Source: Pseudohoeflea sp964511625 (GTDB taxonomy: Bacteria; Pseudomonadota; Alphaproteobacteria; Rhizobiales; Rhizobiaceae). Taken from it: a DNA stretch of 64,000 nt. A program made the position numbers and the translations under genes. Every line of letters starts with the position of its first letter. Position 1 is the stretch's first letter. Below the pieces are notes generated by a model, which ran no database searches, was not told the origin of the DNA, and was given only the letters and a program-made list of their open reading frames with translations. This document shows positions 45,953-55,104 of the stretch, piece after piece. The DNA lies in contig CAZEJG010000018.1 of NCBI GenBank assembly GCA_964511625.1, forward strand, positions 9,811 to 73,810. The letters run 5' to 3'.

Positions 45953-46984
45953 ATGACCCGCATCACCATAAGGCACGTCGCGGAAGAGGCCGGTTATTCG
46001 GTCACCGCGGTCTCCCGTTATCTGAACAAGCAGATTTCGCTGCCTGAGCAGTCCGCCAGGCGCATCGACGAAGCGGTCGCCAAGCTCGACTACAAGCCCA
46101 ATGCGCTGGCGCGGCGGCTGACCCGGGGCAAGAGCGAGACGATCGGCTTCATCACCTCGGATATCGCCTATCCGCTGTTTGCGGCGATCGCCAGCGCTTC
46201 GGAAGCCGAGGCCGCCGCCCACGGCTACAGCCTCTTGATGTTCAACAGCCGGAATCTTGTCGAGAACGAAATCTCGTTCCTCTCGCGGATCGACGATCTT
46301 CAGGTCGAGGGGGTCTTGTTGATGACCAACCACTCCGACCACGGGCCTCTTGCGAAGAAGATCAACCAGAGCGGCAATGTCGTCCTGATCGACGAGGACG
46401 TGCCTGATGCGGATGCCCCGCGGCTCTTCGCCGACAACATTGCCGGCGCACGGATTGCCACCGAGCACCTGATTGCCGCGGGGCATCGTCGCATCGCCAT
46501 CATAGCCGGGCCTGACGCGCTCCTGAGCTCGACAGAGCGTCTGGCCGGTTTCCGCGAAGCCATGGCCCAAGCGGGCATTCCCGTTGACGAGGATCTCGTC
46601 TTTGCCGGGCCGTACGAGGAAGTCACCGGAGAGACGGGTTTTGCGACCCTGATAGACCGGCCGGAACCGCCGACCGCCGTTTTCGCGTTCGCCGACATGC
46701 TCGCCATCGGGGCGATCAAGCTGGCGCGAAAGCGCGGCCTCAGGATACCGGAGGATGTGTCGCTCATCAGTTTCGACGACATCCACCACGCCGAAGTTCT
46801 CGATCCGCCGCTGACGACCGTACGCCAGTCGCCGGAGGAATTTGGTCGGCGCGGGGTCAACATGCTTCTCGAGCTCATTCGCGGAAAGGAACCGCAGCAA
46901 GCGGTCCAGCGGATCGGTGTCGAGTTGATCAGCCGAAAATCAGTGTGCCCGCCAAAGGCGACGGGAGGTGCCGGGCGCGCTTGA
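45953..46984 (+). CDS. LacI-family transcriptional regulator
   Basis: 343 residues; ATG 45953 follows GCGGGAGG. The helix-turn-helix is TIRHVAEEAGYSVTAVSRYLN, with hinge YKPNALARRL; the ligand domain runs from TIGFITSDIAYPLFAAIA to SLISFDDIHHAEVLDPPLTTVRQ. It is followed on the same strand by a Pot-type importer with a guanidino enzyme. LacI proteins usually sense sugars or nucleosides, so control of this importer would be slightly unusual; the perfect palindrome upstream is its likely target. Confidence 0.93.
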   Translation: MTRITIRHVAEEAGYSVTAVSRYLNKQISLPEQSARRIDEAVAKLDYKPNALARRLTRGKSETIGFITSDIAYPLFAAIASASEAEAAAHGYSLLMFNSRNLVENEISFLSRIDDLQVEGVLLMTNHSDHGPLAKKINQSGNVVLIDEDVPDADAPRLFADNIAGARIATEHLIAAGHRRIAIIAGPDALLSSTERLAGFREAMAQAGIPVDEDLVFAGPYEEVTGETGFATLIDRPEPPTAVFAFADMLAIGAIKLARKRGLRIPEDVSLISFDDIHHAEVLDPPLTTVRQSPEEFGRRGVNMLLELIRGKEPQQAVQRIGVELISRKSVCPPKATGGAGRA

Positions 46985-47067
46985 GATCAGGATGTGCAGA
47001 GTTGCCGCGCGTCCATGGGGAGGAACCAGACGAACCTCGACCAACCATAAAAAGGGAACAGCACCAC

Positions 47068-48171
47068 ATGTCAGTCAATCATTTCAGCCAGGATGCGGCT
47101 CAGATCGCGCTTGAAAAGTTCAAATCCGGTCAGATCAGCCGTCGCAGCTTCATGACCGCGCTGGCGGGCCTGGGGCTTGCAGCCACCTTCAAGCCGGGCG
47201 CGGCCTCGGCAGACGTTTCCGAAATCGTCATCTGCAACTGGGGCGGCGCCGCCCTGGAGGCATTCCAGAAGGCCTATGGCGAGCCGTTCACCGAAGCCAC
47301 GGGCATCGAGGTCGTCGTCGACGGCGCCGGTCCCTCCACAGGCGCGGTGCGCGCCATGGTCGAATCCAAGAACGTCATCTGGGATGCGACCGACGGCGGC
47401 ATGGTGGATGCGACCACGCTGGGTGCCGGCGGCTATATCGAGCCGATCGACTACTCGATCGTCGACAAGTCGCTGGTGGGCGAAGGCCTGGCTGCCGAAT
47501 ACGGCATCTGCAACTACACCTTCTCCAATGTGCTAGCCTACGACATCAAGAAGACGGGCGACACCGCGCCTACGAGCTGGGCCGACTTCTTCGACCTGGA
47601 AAAATATCCGGGCAAGCGCACCATGTGCAAATGGATCCAGGGTCAGCTCGAATCCGTTCTGCTCGCCGATGGTGTGAAGCCCGAGGACATGTACCCTCTC
47701 GATGTCGACCGCGCCTTTGCGAAGCTCGATCCGCTGCTGCCGGAGATCATCTTCTGGGAAGGTGGCGCGCAGAGCCAGCAGCTCTTCCGCGACGGCGAGG
47801 TGGTGATGGGCAACATCTGGCACACCCGCGCCAACCTGCTCCGTAAGGAGAACCCGGAGTTCACCTGGACCTGGAACCAGAACCTACTGTTTGCCTCCGC
47901 CTGGTCTGTGCCCAAGGGCAACCCCTCCGGCAAGAAGGTCTTCGACTTCATCAACTCGTCGCTTCAGCCGGAAGGCCAGGTGGAACTGCTTCGCCTGATG
48001 GGCAACGGCCCGTCCAACCCGAAGGCGCTTGCTCTGATGACCGAGGAAGACAAGGCAGTCTACGCCCTGGCTCCGGAGAACGCGAAGAACAACCTTCCGG
48101 TCAGCGCCGCCTATTACGCCGAAAACGAAGCCGAGCTGCAGAACCGCTTCCTCGATTTCATCTCCCGCTAA
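47068..48171 (+). CDS. Pot-type ABC binding protein, Tat signal
   Basis: 367 residues, ATG 47068. A long N-terminus carries the twin-arginine motif SRRSFMTALAGLGLAATF (~residues 25-42) ending near ASAD. The mature part has the PotD/PotF pattern IVICNWGGAALEAFQKAYGEPF, YGICNYTFSNVLAYDIKKTG and SWADFFDLEKYPGKR. Relatives bind polyamines, phosphonates or other small cations. The guanidino-group enzyme two genes on suggests an agmatine-, arginine- or guanidino-acid ligand. Confidence 0.9.
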   Translation: MSVNHFSQDAAQIALEKFKSGQISRRSFMTALAGLGLAATFKPGAASADVSEIVICNWGGAALEAFQKAYGEPFTEATGIEVVVDGAGPSTGAVRAMVESKNVIWDATDGGMVDATTLGAGGYIEPIDYSIVDKSLVGEGLAAEYGICNYTFSNVLAYDIKKTGDTAPTSWADFFDLEKYPGKRTMCKWIQGQLESVLLADGVKPEDMYPLDVDRAFAKLDPLLPEIIFWEGGAQSQQLFRDGEVVMGNIWHTRANLLRKENPEFTWTWNQNLLFASAWSVPKGNPSGKKVFDFINSSLQPEGQVELLRLMGNGPSNPKALALMTEEDKAVYALAPENAKNNLPVSAAYYAENEAELQNRFLDFISR

Positions 48172-48177
48172 CCTGCA

Positions 48178-48210
48178 GGGCCGTCGCCGCACCAGTTGCC
48201 GCGACGGCCC
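48178..48210 (+). other. intercistronic hairpin after binding-protein gene
   Basis: A perfect 10-bp stem, GGGCCGTCGC (48178-48187) with GCGACGGCCC (48201-48210), ending four bases before the permease start. No T-run. It may both stabilise the binding-protein mRNA and mask the permease ribosome-binding site. Confidence 0.62.
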
Positions 48211-48214
48211 GCCG

Positions 48215-49066
48215 ATGGTGATCAAAGTGACCAATTTCGAGCGGTGGGCCTTCATGCTCACGGTGCCGGCCGGCGTCGTGGCCATCGGGCTCTATGTCTT
48301 CCCGATCCTTCAGGTTCTGGCCCTGAGCGTGACAGAGCCGAGCTTCGGCTTCGGGAATTACGTCAGCATGTTCCAAAACCCGGCGATCGGCCGGGTGGTG
48401 CGGACGACGCTCATCGTGTCGGCGGTGACGACGCTCTTCACCATCGTCTTCAGCTACATCGTCGCTTTCGCGCTCGTGCAGATGCGCCCGAAGGTTCGGC
48501 GCTTCGCCATGTTTCTCGTCATGCTGCCGTTCTGGATTTCGGTGCTGGTGCGCGCCTTTTCCTGGATCACCATCCTGCGCCGCAACGGCGTTCTCAACTC
48601 CGCACTCGTCAAGGCCGGCGTGATCAACGAGCCGCTCGAGCTGATCTACAACCCGCTCGGCGTCATCATCGGCATGGTTCACTACATGATGCCGTTCGCC
48701 ATCCTTTTGCTTTACGCCAACCTGACGGATATCGACCAGCGCATCATCCAGGCCGCCCGGTCGCTCGGTGCACGGGCGCCGACCATCTTCTGGCGCATCT
48801 GGCTGCCGCTTTCCACGCCGGGTCTCGCGATCGCCACGCTGTTCGTCGTCATCTTTTCCTTCGGCTTCCTCGTTACCCCGGCCATCCTCGGCGCAGGGCG
48901 CGTCTTGATGATCGCCGAATACATCTCGGTGCAGATCTCGAGCACCCTTCGCTGGGGCGTGGCGACGGCGCTGTCGACGACGATGCTGATCTGCGTTGCC
49001 GCGGCGATTGCACTCGCCATGCGCCATCCGGCCTTCCGTAGCGCTTTCGGAGGATCGCAGAAATGA
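48215..49066 (+). CDS. Pot-type ABC permease (PotB-like)
   Basis: 283 residues with six membrane helices. The EAA loop is QAARSLGARAPTIFWRIWLP (~residues 185-204), followed by FSFGFLVTPAILG, a PotB-type end. No strong ribosome-binding site is seen because the hairpin at 48178-48210 sits where one would be. It overlaps the PotC-like gene by ATGA. Confidence 0.92.
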   Translation: MVIKVTNFERWAFMLTVPAGVVAIGLYVFPILQVLALSVTEPSFGFGNYVSMFQNPAIGRVVRTTLIVSAVTTLFTIVFSYIVAFALVQMRPKVRRFAMFLVMLPFWISVLVRAFSWITILRRNGVLNSALVKAGVINEPLELIYNPLGVIIGMVHYMMPFAILLLYANLTDIDQRIIQAARSLGARAPTIFWRIWLPLSTPGLAIATLFVVIFSFGFLVTPAILGAGRVLMIAEYISVQISSTLRWGVATALSTTMLICVAAAIALAMRHPAFRSAFGGSQK

Positions 49067-49869
49067 GTTCGCGCATGACCTTCTTCGAGCGCACGCTGCC
49101 GCGCCTCGTGACCTGGCTGCTGCTGGCCTTCCTCTTCCTGCCGATCCTGGTCGTCATTCCGGTATCGCTGACCGACAAGAGCTACCTGTCGCTTCCCGAC
49201 GGCGCGATCTCGTTCCAGCACTATGCCTCGCTGCTGAATTGGCGGGCCGGCTGGCTGCCGAGCATCTTCACGAGTATCGGCATCGCCACCGCCTCGAGCA
49301 TACTCGTGACCATCATCGCGTCGGCCTTCGCGATCGGCGCCTGGGTGCATGCGGGCCGCTGGCCCAACCTGCTTCGGCTGATTCTGCTGTCGCCGCTCAT
49401 CGTGCCGCCGATCATCTACGCCGTCGGAATGGTGCGCCTCTGGTCTCGCTTCGGTCTCCTCGATACCTGGATCGGCGTCACGATCGTCCACGTCATCCTG
49501 TCCATGCCGCTGGCGGTTCTGGCGATCGGCGCGTCGCTCGCCAATCTCGATCCGCGACTCGTCCAGGCGGCGCGTTCGCTGGGTGCGCGACCGCCAACCG
49601 TCTTTTTCAGGGTGATCCTGCCCAACATCCTGCCGGGTGTGGGCGCGGGAGCCGTGCTCGCCTTCATCACCTCCTGGGACGAGATCACCGTTACGCTCTT
49701 CATCACCAGCCGCCATGTGGTGACGCTGCCGCGCAAGATCTGGACGAGCATCGCCGATGCCGTCGATCCGGCGCTCGCCGCCATTGCCGCGGTCATGCTG
49801 ATCGTCACCGTCGTCGCGCTGCTTTTGCGCATGCTTGTTTGGGATCGCCGCAATCAGGCGCGCCGCTAG
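49063..49869 (+). CDS. Pot-type ABC permease (PotC-like)
   Basis: 268 residues, six membrane helices. The EAA loop is QAARSLGARPPTVFFRVILP, and SWDEITVTLFITSRHVVTLPRKIW is the usual PotC-type region. It forms the channel with the PotB-like protein. The ATPase of this importer is displaced: the guanidino-enzyme gene lies in between (49909), and the ATPase starts at 50927. Confidence 0.92.
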   Translation: MSSRMTFFERTLPRLVTWLLLAFLFLPILVVIPVSLTDKSYLSLPDGAISFQHYASLLNWRAGWLPSIFTSIGIATASSILVTIIASAFAIGAWVHAGRWPNLLRLILLSPLIVPPIIYAVGMVRLWSRFGLLDTWIGVTIVHVILSMPLAVLAIGASLANLDPRLVQAARSLGARPPTVFFRVILPNILPGVGAGAVLAFITSWDEITVTLFITSRHVVTLPRKIWTSIADAVDPALAAIAAVMLIVTVVALLLRMLVWDRRNQARR

Positions 49870-49908
49870 ACCTCACGATTTACAGTTACCGAGAAAGGAA
49901 GTTGCAAC

Positions 49909-50925
49909 ATGAGTGCTCACACCCCCTCAATGAGCGAACACGAATACCGGGAAGCCAAGTTCTTCCAGACCTTCGGTTCGGTTCCCACGCCCGGCTTCAC
50001 CGACCCTGCCGAACAGACCGCCGTGTGGGGCCGTCCGTGGGGTTGCACCAACGATGTCGGCAAGCTGCGCGCCGTCCTCATGCACCGCCCCGGCGATGAG
50101 CTGAACATCGTCGAGAACAAGCCGATGCCGGAAACCGGCGGTTTCGGCGATCCGGAAAAGGGCTGGTACTGGATGGGCAAGACATTGCCCGATCTCGCCG
50201 CCATGCAGGCCGCCCATGACCGCTTCACCGACCTTCTGCGTTCGGAAGGTGTGGAAGTGATCTATGTCGACAAGGCCGCTCCGGGCGCCATGAAGCAGAT
50301 CTACTGTCGCGACAGCGTCATCGGCGTGAAGGGCGGCGCGATCGTCACGCGCCTGGCCCGCAAGGTGCGCCGCGGCGAGGAGCTGCCGGTCACCCGCGCC
50401 CTTGCCAATGCCGGCTGCCCGATCCTCGGCACCCTTCACGGCGAGGCGGTGTTCGAAGGCGGCGGCTTCGCGCTGATCGACGAGAAGACGGCCGTGTGCG
50501 CGGTGTCCGTCGCCTGCAACGAAGAAGGCGTCCGCCAGGTCGAGAGCATTCTCAACGGTCTCGGCATCGAACTGATCAAGCTACCGATGCCGGGCTACCG
50601 CATCCACATCGACGGCTCGTTCAACATGATCGACCACGAGACCGCGATCATCAACATCAACGAGCTGCCCTACTTCTTCATCGAATATCTCAACAAGCGC
50701 GGCATGAAGCTCATCGAACTGCCACCGGAGGACAATGCGTTCTCGCTCAACTGTCTGGCCATCGCACCGGGCAAGGTGATCATGCACGAAACCCGTACCC
50801 CGCGTCTGGCCGAGCGTCTCGACAAGGCCGGCATAGAAGTGCTGACCATCGACTACGAATGTGTTGAACTCGGTGGCGGCGGCATTCACTGCTCGACCGG
50901 CCCGCTCGCGCGAGACCCCAGCTAA
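49909..50925 (+). CDS. amidinotransferase/deiminase-fold guanidino-group enzyme
   Basis: 338 residues, GAAAGGAAG before ATG 49909. The five-bladed pentein fold of arginine-modifying enzymes is shown by LRAVLMHRPGDEL, IYCRDSVIG (Asp of the substrate site), EGGGFALID, catalytic His233 in YRIHIDGSFNMID and catalytic Cys328 in GGGGIHCSTGPL. Such enzymes cleave or transfer the amidino group of arginine or its analogues (arginine deiminase, dimethylarginine hydrolase, glycine amidinotransferase). The small GGGGIHC end is closer to amidinotransferases. It is embedded between permease and ATPase genes, so its substrate is most likely the imported compound. Confidence 0.88.
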   Translation: MSAHTPSMSEHEYREAKFFQTFGSVPTPGFTDPAEQTAVWGRPWGCTNDVGKLRAVLMHRPGDELNIVENKPMPETGGFGDPEKGWYWMGKTLPDLAAMQAAHDRFTDLLRSEGVEVIYVDKAAPGAMKQIYCRDSVIGVKGGAIVTRLARKVRRGEELPVTRALANAGCPILGTLHGEAVFEGGGFALIDEKTAVCAVSVACNEEGVRQVESILNGLGIELIKLPMPGYRIHIDGSFNMIDHETAIININELPYFFIEYLNKRGMKLIELPPEDNAFSLNCLAIAPGKVIMHETRTPRLAERLDKAGIEVLTIDYECVELGGGGIHCSTGPLARDPS

Positions 50926-50926
50926 G

Positions 50927-51997
50927 ATGGCCTTTCTCGACATCAGAAAACTGCGCAAGACCTACGGGACAGCGATTGCCCTCGATGGGATCGACCTGTC
51001 GGTCAAGGCGGGTGAGTTCGTGACCCTGCTCGGTCCTTCCGGGTCAGGCAAGACAACCCTTTTGATGTCGATCGCCGGTTTCACCAGGCCGGAGGAAGGC
51101 GGCATCGTGGTTGATGGACGTGACATCACGGACATGGATCCCGAGGACCGTGACTTCGGCCTGGTCTTCCAGGGCTATGCGCTCTTCCCGCATCTGTCGG
51201 TGGCGGAAAACATCGCCTTTCCGCTCAAGGTTCGCAAATGGGACAAGGCCCGCGTCGCCGCCCGGGTCGAGGAGATGCTGACCCTCGTCGGCCTGCAGGA
51301 CTATGCGTCGCGCAAGCCGAACCAGCTCTCCGGGGGACAGCAGCAGCGGGTGGCGATCGCCCGCGCCCTGTCCTACGGCCCGCGCATCCTGCTGCTCGAC
51401 GAGCCGCTCTCGGCGCTCGACCGGAACCTGCGGGAATCCATGCAGCGGGAGCTCAAGCGGCTGCATCAGGAGACGGGGGTGACGTTCATCTTCGTCACCC
51501 ACGACCAGGAAGAGGCCTATGCGATGTCCGATCGCATCGCCGTCTTCCAGTCGGGCCGTATCGTTCAGGTGGGCGAGCCGCGCGAGATCTACACACAGCC
51601 CAAGTCTTTGTTCGTTGCGGGGTTTCTCGGCGGCAACAACATATTCAAAGCCAGCTATTCGGCTGCGGACGATACGGTCTCCTTCTTCGGTTCGACTTAT
51701 CCGGCGCCGCCGCAATTTGATGCGTCGCTGGTCGGAAAGGACGGGGAGATCGTCGGCTGGATCCGACCAGAGGATATCTCGATTTCCGATGGCAATGGAG
51801 ACGGGATGCTGTTCGAGGCGAGTGTGGTCGATATCTCCTTCGCGGGTGCTGCCGAAAAGCTCGCCGTGATCGCACCCGACGGACAGGAACTCGGCCTCAC
51901 CCTGCCGATGGAGGCCACGCGCGACATCCGGCGGGGGGCGACCGTCACCTGTCTGGTCAAGCCGCAGAATCTGGGATTTCTGGCGCCAGAGACATGA
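50927..51997 (+). CDS. Pot-type ABC ATPase (PotA-like)
   Basis: 356 residues, ATG 50927 one base after the previous stop. All ATPase motifs are standard: GPSGSGKTT, VFQGYALFPHLSVAENIAFPL, LSGGQQQR, LLLLDEP and FVTHDQEEAY, then a TOBE domain (SIPDG-like region ~residues 285-350, FAGAAEKLAV). It energises the permeases at 48215 and 49063. Confidence 0.94.
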   Translation: MAFLDIRKLRKTYGTAIALDGIDLSVKAGEFVTLLGPSGSGKTTLLMSIAGFTRPEEGGIVVDGRDITDMDPEDRDFGLVFQGYALFPHLSVAENIAFPLKVRKWDKARVAARVEEMLTLVGLQDYASRKPNQLSGGQQQRVAIARALSYGPRILLLDEPLSALDRNLRESMQRELKRLHQETGVTFIFVTHDQEEAYAMSDRIAVFQSGRIVQVGEPREIYTQPKSLFVAGFLGGNNIFKASYSAADDTVSFFGSTYPAPPQFDASLVGKDGEIVGWIRPEDISISDGNGDGMLFEASVVDISFAGAAEKLAVIAPDGQELGLTLPMEATRDIRRGATVTCLVKPQNLGFLAPET

Positions 51998-52081
51998 CAA
52001 CCGGCTGAACGGATGACGACGTGAATGGAGATCGTTGTCTCTTTCCGCTCTCGCTGCAATTACAGATAGAAGAAGAACCAA

Positions 52082-53446
52082 ATGACAATTTCGCTCAAGC
52101 CCGTCACCATTCCGGATTTCGGTATCCCGCTCGAACGTCCCGCCATTCCGGCGGAGACCTACGCGTCGCGCTGCGCGACGGCATTCGAACGCTCCAGGGC
52201 CGACTGGATGGTGGTCTATGCGGACCGCGAACACTTCGCCAACATCTCGTTTCTGACCGGCTTCGAACCCCGCTTCGAGGAAGCGCTGCTGCTGCTCGGG
52301 CCGAACGGACGCAAGATCGTCATTACCGGCAACGAGAACCAGGGCTATACGCCGATCTCACCCCTCGCGGGGCTCGAAACCATGCTGTGCCAGTCGCTCA
52401 GCCTGATGGGGCAGGATCGCAGCGAAGAGCGGAGCCTTGCCGCGGTGCTTGTTGAAGCCGGGATCAAGCCGGGCGATACGGTCGGGCTCGTGGGATGGAA
52501 ATATATCGAAGCCGCAGAGTCCGGCCTCGACCGTCCCACCTTCTTCGTTCCCGCCTATGTGGTGGATTCGCTCCTTCACGTGACCGGGCCATCGGGCACG
52601 GTGAGCGATGCCACGGCTATCCTCATGCATCCGGCGGAAGGGTTGCGGACGATCGTGGATATCGACCAGATCGCCGAGGCGGAATGGGCGGCCACGCGCG
52701 CCTCCGCCGCCGTCTGGCGGATCGTCTCGGGTTTCCAGCTCGGCGACAGCGAATATGCCGCTGCCGCGCGCATGGGCTATGCGGGCGAGGCCATGAACTG
52801 CCATCCGATGATGTCGACCAGCGATGCGAGCGCCCAGGTTATCGGTCTGCGCAGCCCGACCGCGCGCATTCCCGGCAAGGGGAATGGGGCCACGACAGCG
52901 GTAAGCTACTGGGGCGGCCTGACCGCGCGAGCGGGCCTGATCACCGACATGGACGAGGATTTCCTCGCAACCGCCAAGGCCTATTTCGCAGGCCTCGTGA
53001 GCTGGTACGAGACCGCCGATATCGGCGTCGAGGGCGGGGCGATCCACGAGGCGGTCGTCTCGAAACTTGCCGAGGGCAAGCTGAAGTCCGCGCTCAATCC
53101 GGGTCACCTGACCGGACACGAGGAATGGCTGCACTCTCCGATCCGTCCCGGCTCGACCGAGAAGATTGCCTCCGGCATGCCGTTCCAGGTCGACATCATT
53201 CCGGTGCCGATGCCGAACGGCTGGAGCCTGAACTGTGAGGATGCGGTGACTTTCGCGGACGCGGATCTTCGCCGGAAGCTGGCCGCGAAGTACCCAGAAA
53301 TCGCCGCCCGTTTCGACGCCCGTCGGGCTTATGTGAAGGGCCAACTCGGGATCGAGGTGCGCGACAACATCCTGCTTCTGTCCAACATTCCGCTCAGCCT
53401 GGCACCGTTCTGGCTCGCTTCGAACTTGCTGCTGGCGAACGAGTGA
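52082..53446 (+). CDS. M24-fold protein lacking the metal site (creatinase/aminopeptidase-like)
   Basis: 454 residues. The N-terminal creatinase_N-like domain (~1-180) and a pita-bread domain (~190-440) are suggested by DWMVVYADREHFANISFLTGFEPRF and NPGHLTGHEEWLHSPIRPGS. True M24 metallopeptidases have five metal ligands (Asp, Asp, His, Glu, Glu). Here the two Asp positions are not present in ATTAVSYWGGLTARAGL, and the first Glu is Asp371; His342, His346 and Glu386 remain. Creatinase, which hydrolyses a guanidino compound, is also an M24 member without metal. Lying after a guanidino enzyme and its importer, this protein may hydrolyse a related C-N bond. That role is inferred. Confidence 0.8.
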   Translation: MTISLKPVTIPDFGIPLERPAIPAETYASRCATAFERSRADWMVVYADREHFANISFLTGFEPRFEEALLLLGPNGRKIVITGNENQGYTPISPLAGLETMLCQSLSLMGQDRSEERSLAAVLVEAGIKPGDTVGLVGWKYIEAAESGLDRPTFFVPAYVVDSLLHVTGPSGTVSDATAILMHPAEGLRTIVDIDQIAEAEWAATRASAAVWRIVSGFQLGDSEYAAAARMGYAGEAMNCHPMMSTSDASAQVIGLRSPTARIPGKGNGATTAVSYWGGLTARAGLITDMDEDFLATAKAYFAGLVSWYETADIGVEGGAIHEAVVSKLAEGKLKSALNPGHLTGHEEWLHSPIRPGSTEKIASGMPFQVDIIPVPMPNGWSLNCEDAVTFADADLRRKLAAKYPEIAARFDARRAYVKGQLGIEVRDNILLLSNIPLSLAPFWLASNLLLANE

Positions 53447-53456
53447 ACAAGAGGTG

Positions 53457-53475
53457 AGGCGGTGGGCTGCCGCCT
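53457..53475. terminator. candidate terminator between convergent genes
   Basis: AGGCGG (53457-53462) pairs with CCGCCT (53470-53475), followed by a pyrimidine run TCCCCTTT. It lies 11 bases after the M24 gene and before the end of the convergent HyuA-like gene. Confidence 0.5.
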
Positions 53476-53565
53476 TCCCCTTTCGCGAGCTGTTACCGGC
53501 TCAGCGCAACGTGGTCTCGCTGTGAAACGTCAGACTGCCAGACTGCGGTGACAAGCTCTTTGCCA

Positions 53566-55104
53566 CTATGCAGAGAGATTGCCGACCACGCGCAGGCGAA
53601 CCCTGAGCGGGTTGCCGGGAATGTAGGCCATCGGCACGTCCTCGATGTCGAGCACGTCGAGCGTCAAGAAGTCCGCTCCCGCCTCCACGGCCCGTTTTTC
53701 GGCGATGTCCCTCGCGGTGTCCAGCGCCTGCTGCCGATCGAGATCATAGAAGATCTGGTCGCATTCGCCGCTGACCTGTGCCATGGCCGCGCCGACCGCA
53801 TTGGCGACGCCCGCATGTTCGACCTTGATGACCTGCGATACGCCGGACAGGGCGTCGGGAACGAGAGCGGCACCACCGCCGACGACGATGACGGGAAGGT
53901 CGGCGGCGCTGGTCTTCATGCGATCGACGAGATCGGCGAGCCGGTCGCGGATCCAGGCTTCGACATGTTTGACGAGGGTTTCAGGCAGGTCATCGACATG
54001 GCTGCGGGTTCCGAAATCCATGCGCCCCGCATGGACCGCCATATCGGTCAAAGTCAGCGCATCGCCGCCCTTCACCCGTGCCTTTTCCGAAATCCTGTAG
54101 CCGACGCTTGCGGGACCGATGCTTCCGGTCGCCTCGTCGACAATGGTGCCGCCTCCGAGCGCGATCGCAAGCACGTCCGGCATGCGGAAGAAGGTGGAAA
54201 CGCCGCCGATATCGACCTTGGAATTGGCTTCACGCGGAAAGCCCGAAACGAGCACGCCGGCATCGGTCGTGGTGCCGCCGACATCGAGGACGATCGCCTC
54301 GTCGCGGCCCGAGAGCATCCGCGCCCCGCGCATGCTGTTGGTCGGCCCCGAGGCGAAGCACAGGACGGGGAACCGGGCCGCTTGGGCTGCCTGCATCACG
54401 GTGCCGTCGTTCTGGGTCAGATAAAGCGGCGCCTTGACGCCGCTTTCGCCGATTGCATCCTTGAAGGCTGCGATCGTCTCGCCCGCCAACCTGTGCAGGG
54501 CGCTGTTGATGATGGTGGCGTTTTCCCGTTCGATCAGTCCGATGCGTCCGAGCTGGCTCGACAGCGTGATGCTGACGTCAGGCGCGATGTCGGCCATGAT
54601 GGCCGCGGCCTCTTCCTCGCATTTCGCGGTCAGCGGCGAGAAGACGGCGGTAATCGCTGCTGCCGTCACGCCGCTCGCGCGGATTTCGGAGGCGACCTCC
54701 CGCATGCGCTGGCGATCAAAGGGAACGATTTCCCGTCCGTCGAACTCGTTCCCCCCGCGCACCATGAAGACGGGGCCTTCGACTTCGCGGCGCAAGTCCG
54801 CCGGCCAGGCCTGCATGGGGAGAATGCTGTGGGCCGCCGGCAGTCCGATACGGATGACGGCGACCCTGGAAAGTCCGCGACGCTCGATGACCGCATTGGT
54901 GAAATGCGTCGTGCCGATCATGATCGCCCGTATCTCCCGGGCGTCGGGGCTGGAGCCGCCGTCGAGGATATGGTCCATCGCCGTGCGAATGCCGCTGGTC
55001 ACGTCCGAGGTGGTGGCCGTCTTGATCGAGCGCAGGATGCGGTCGCCGTCGAGGAGGACGGCGTCGGTGTTGGTTCCACCGACATCGATGCCGATACGCT
55101 TCAT
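53566..55104 (-). CDS. hydantoinase/oxoprolinase-family protein (HyuA-like)
   Basis: 512 residues, shorter than full HyuA (about 690). The actin-like ATPase pattern is visible: IGIDVGGTNTDAVLLDGD at the start, IGTTHFTNAVIERRGLSRVAVIR, IVLDVGGTTTDAGVLVSGFP near residue 270 and VIVVGGGAALVPDALSG near 410. The family opens cyclic amides such as hydantoins or 5-oxoproline with ATP. No HyuB partner is present; instead the DUF917 gene overlaps its start. It is the last gene of the operon that starts with the binding protein at 60898. Confidence 0.9.
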   Translation of the reverse strand: MKRIGIDVGGTNTDAVLLDGDRILRSIKTATTSDVTSGIRTAMDHILDGGSSPDAREIRAIMIGTTHFTNAVIERRGLSRVAVIRIGLPAAHSILPMQAWPADLRREVEGPVFMVRGGNEFDGREIVPFDRQRMREVASEIRASGVTAAAITAVFSPLTAKCEEEAAAIMADIAPDVSITLSSQLGRIGLIERENATIINSALHRLAGETIAAFKDAIGESGVKAPLYLTQNDGTVMQAAQAARFPVLCFASGPTNSMRGARMLSGRDEAIVLDVGGTTTDAGVLVSGFPREANSKVDIGGVSTFFRMPDVLAIALGGGTIVDEATGSIGPASVGYRISEKARVKGGDALTLTDMAVHAGRMDFGTRSHVDDLPETLVKHVEAWIRDRLADLVDRMKTSAADLPVIVVGGGAALVPDALSGVSQVIKVEHAGVANAVGAAMAQVSGECDQIFYDLDRQQALDTARDIAEKRAVEAGADFLTLDVLDIEDVPMAYIPGNPLRVRLRVVGNLSA

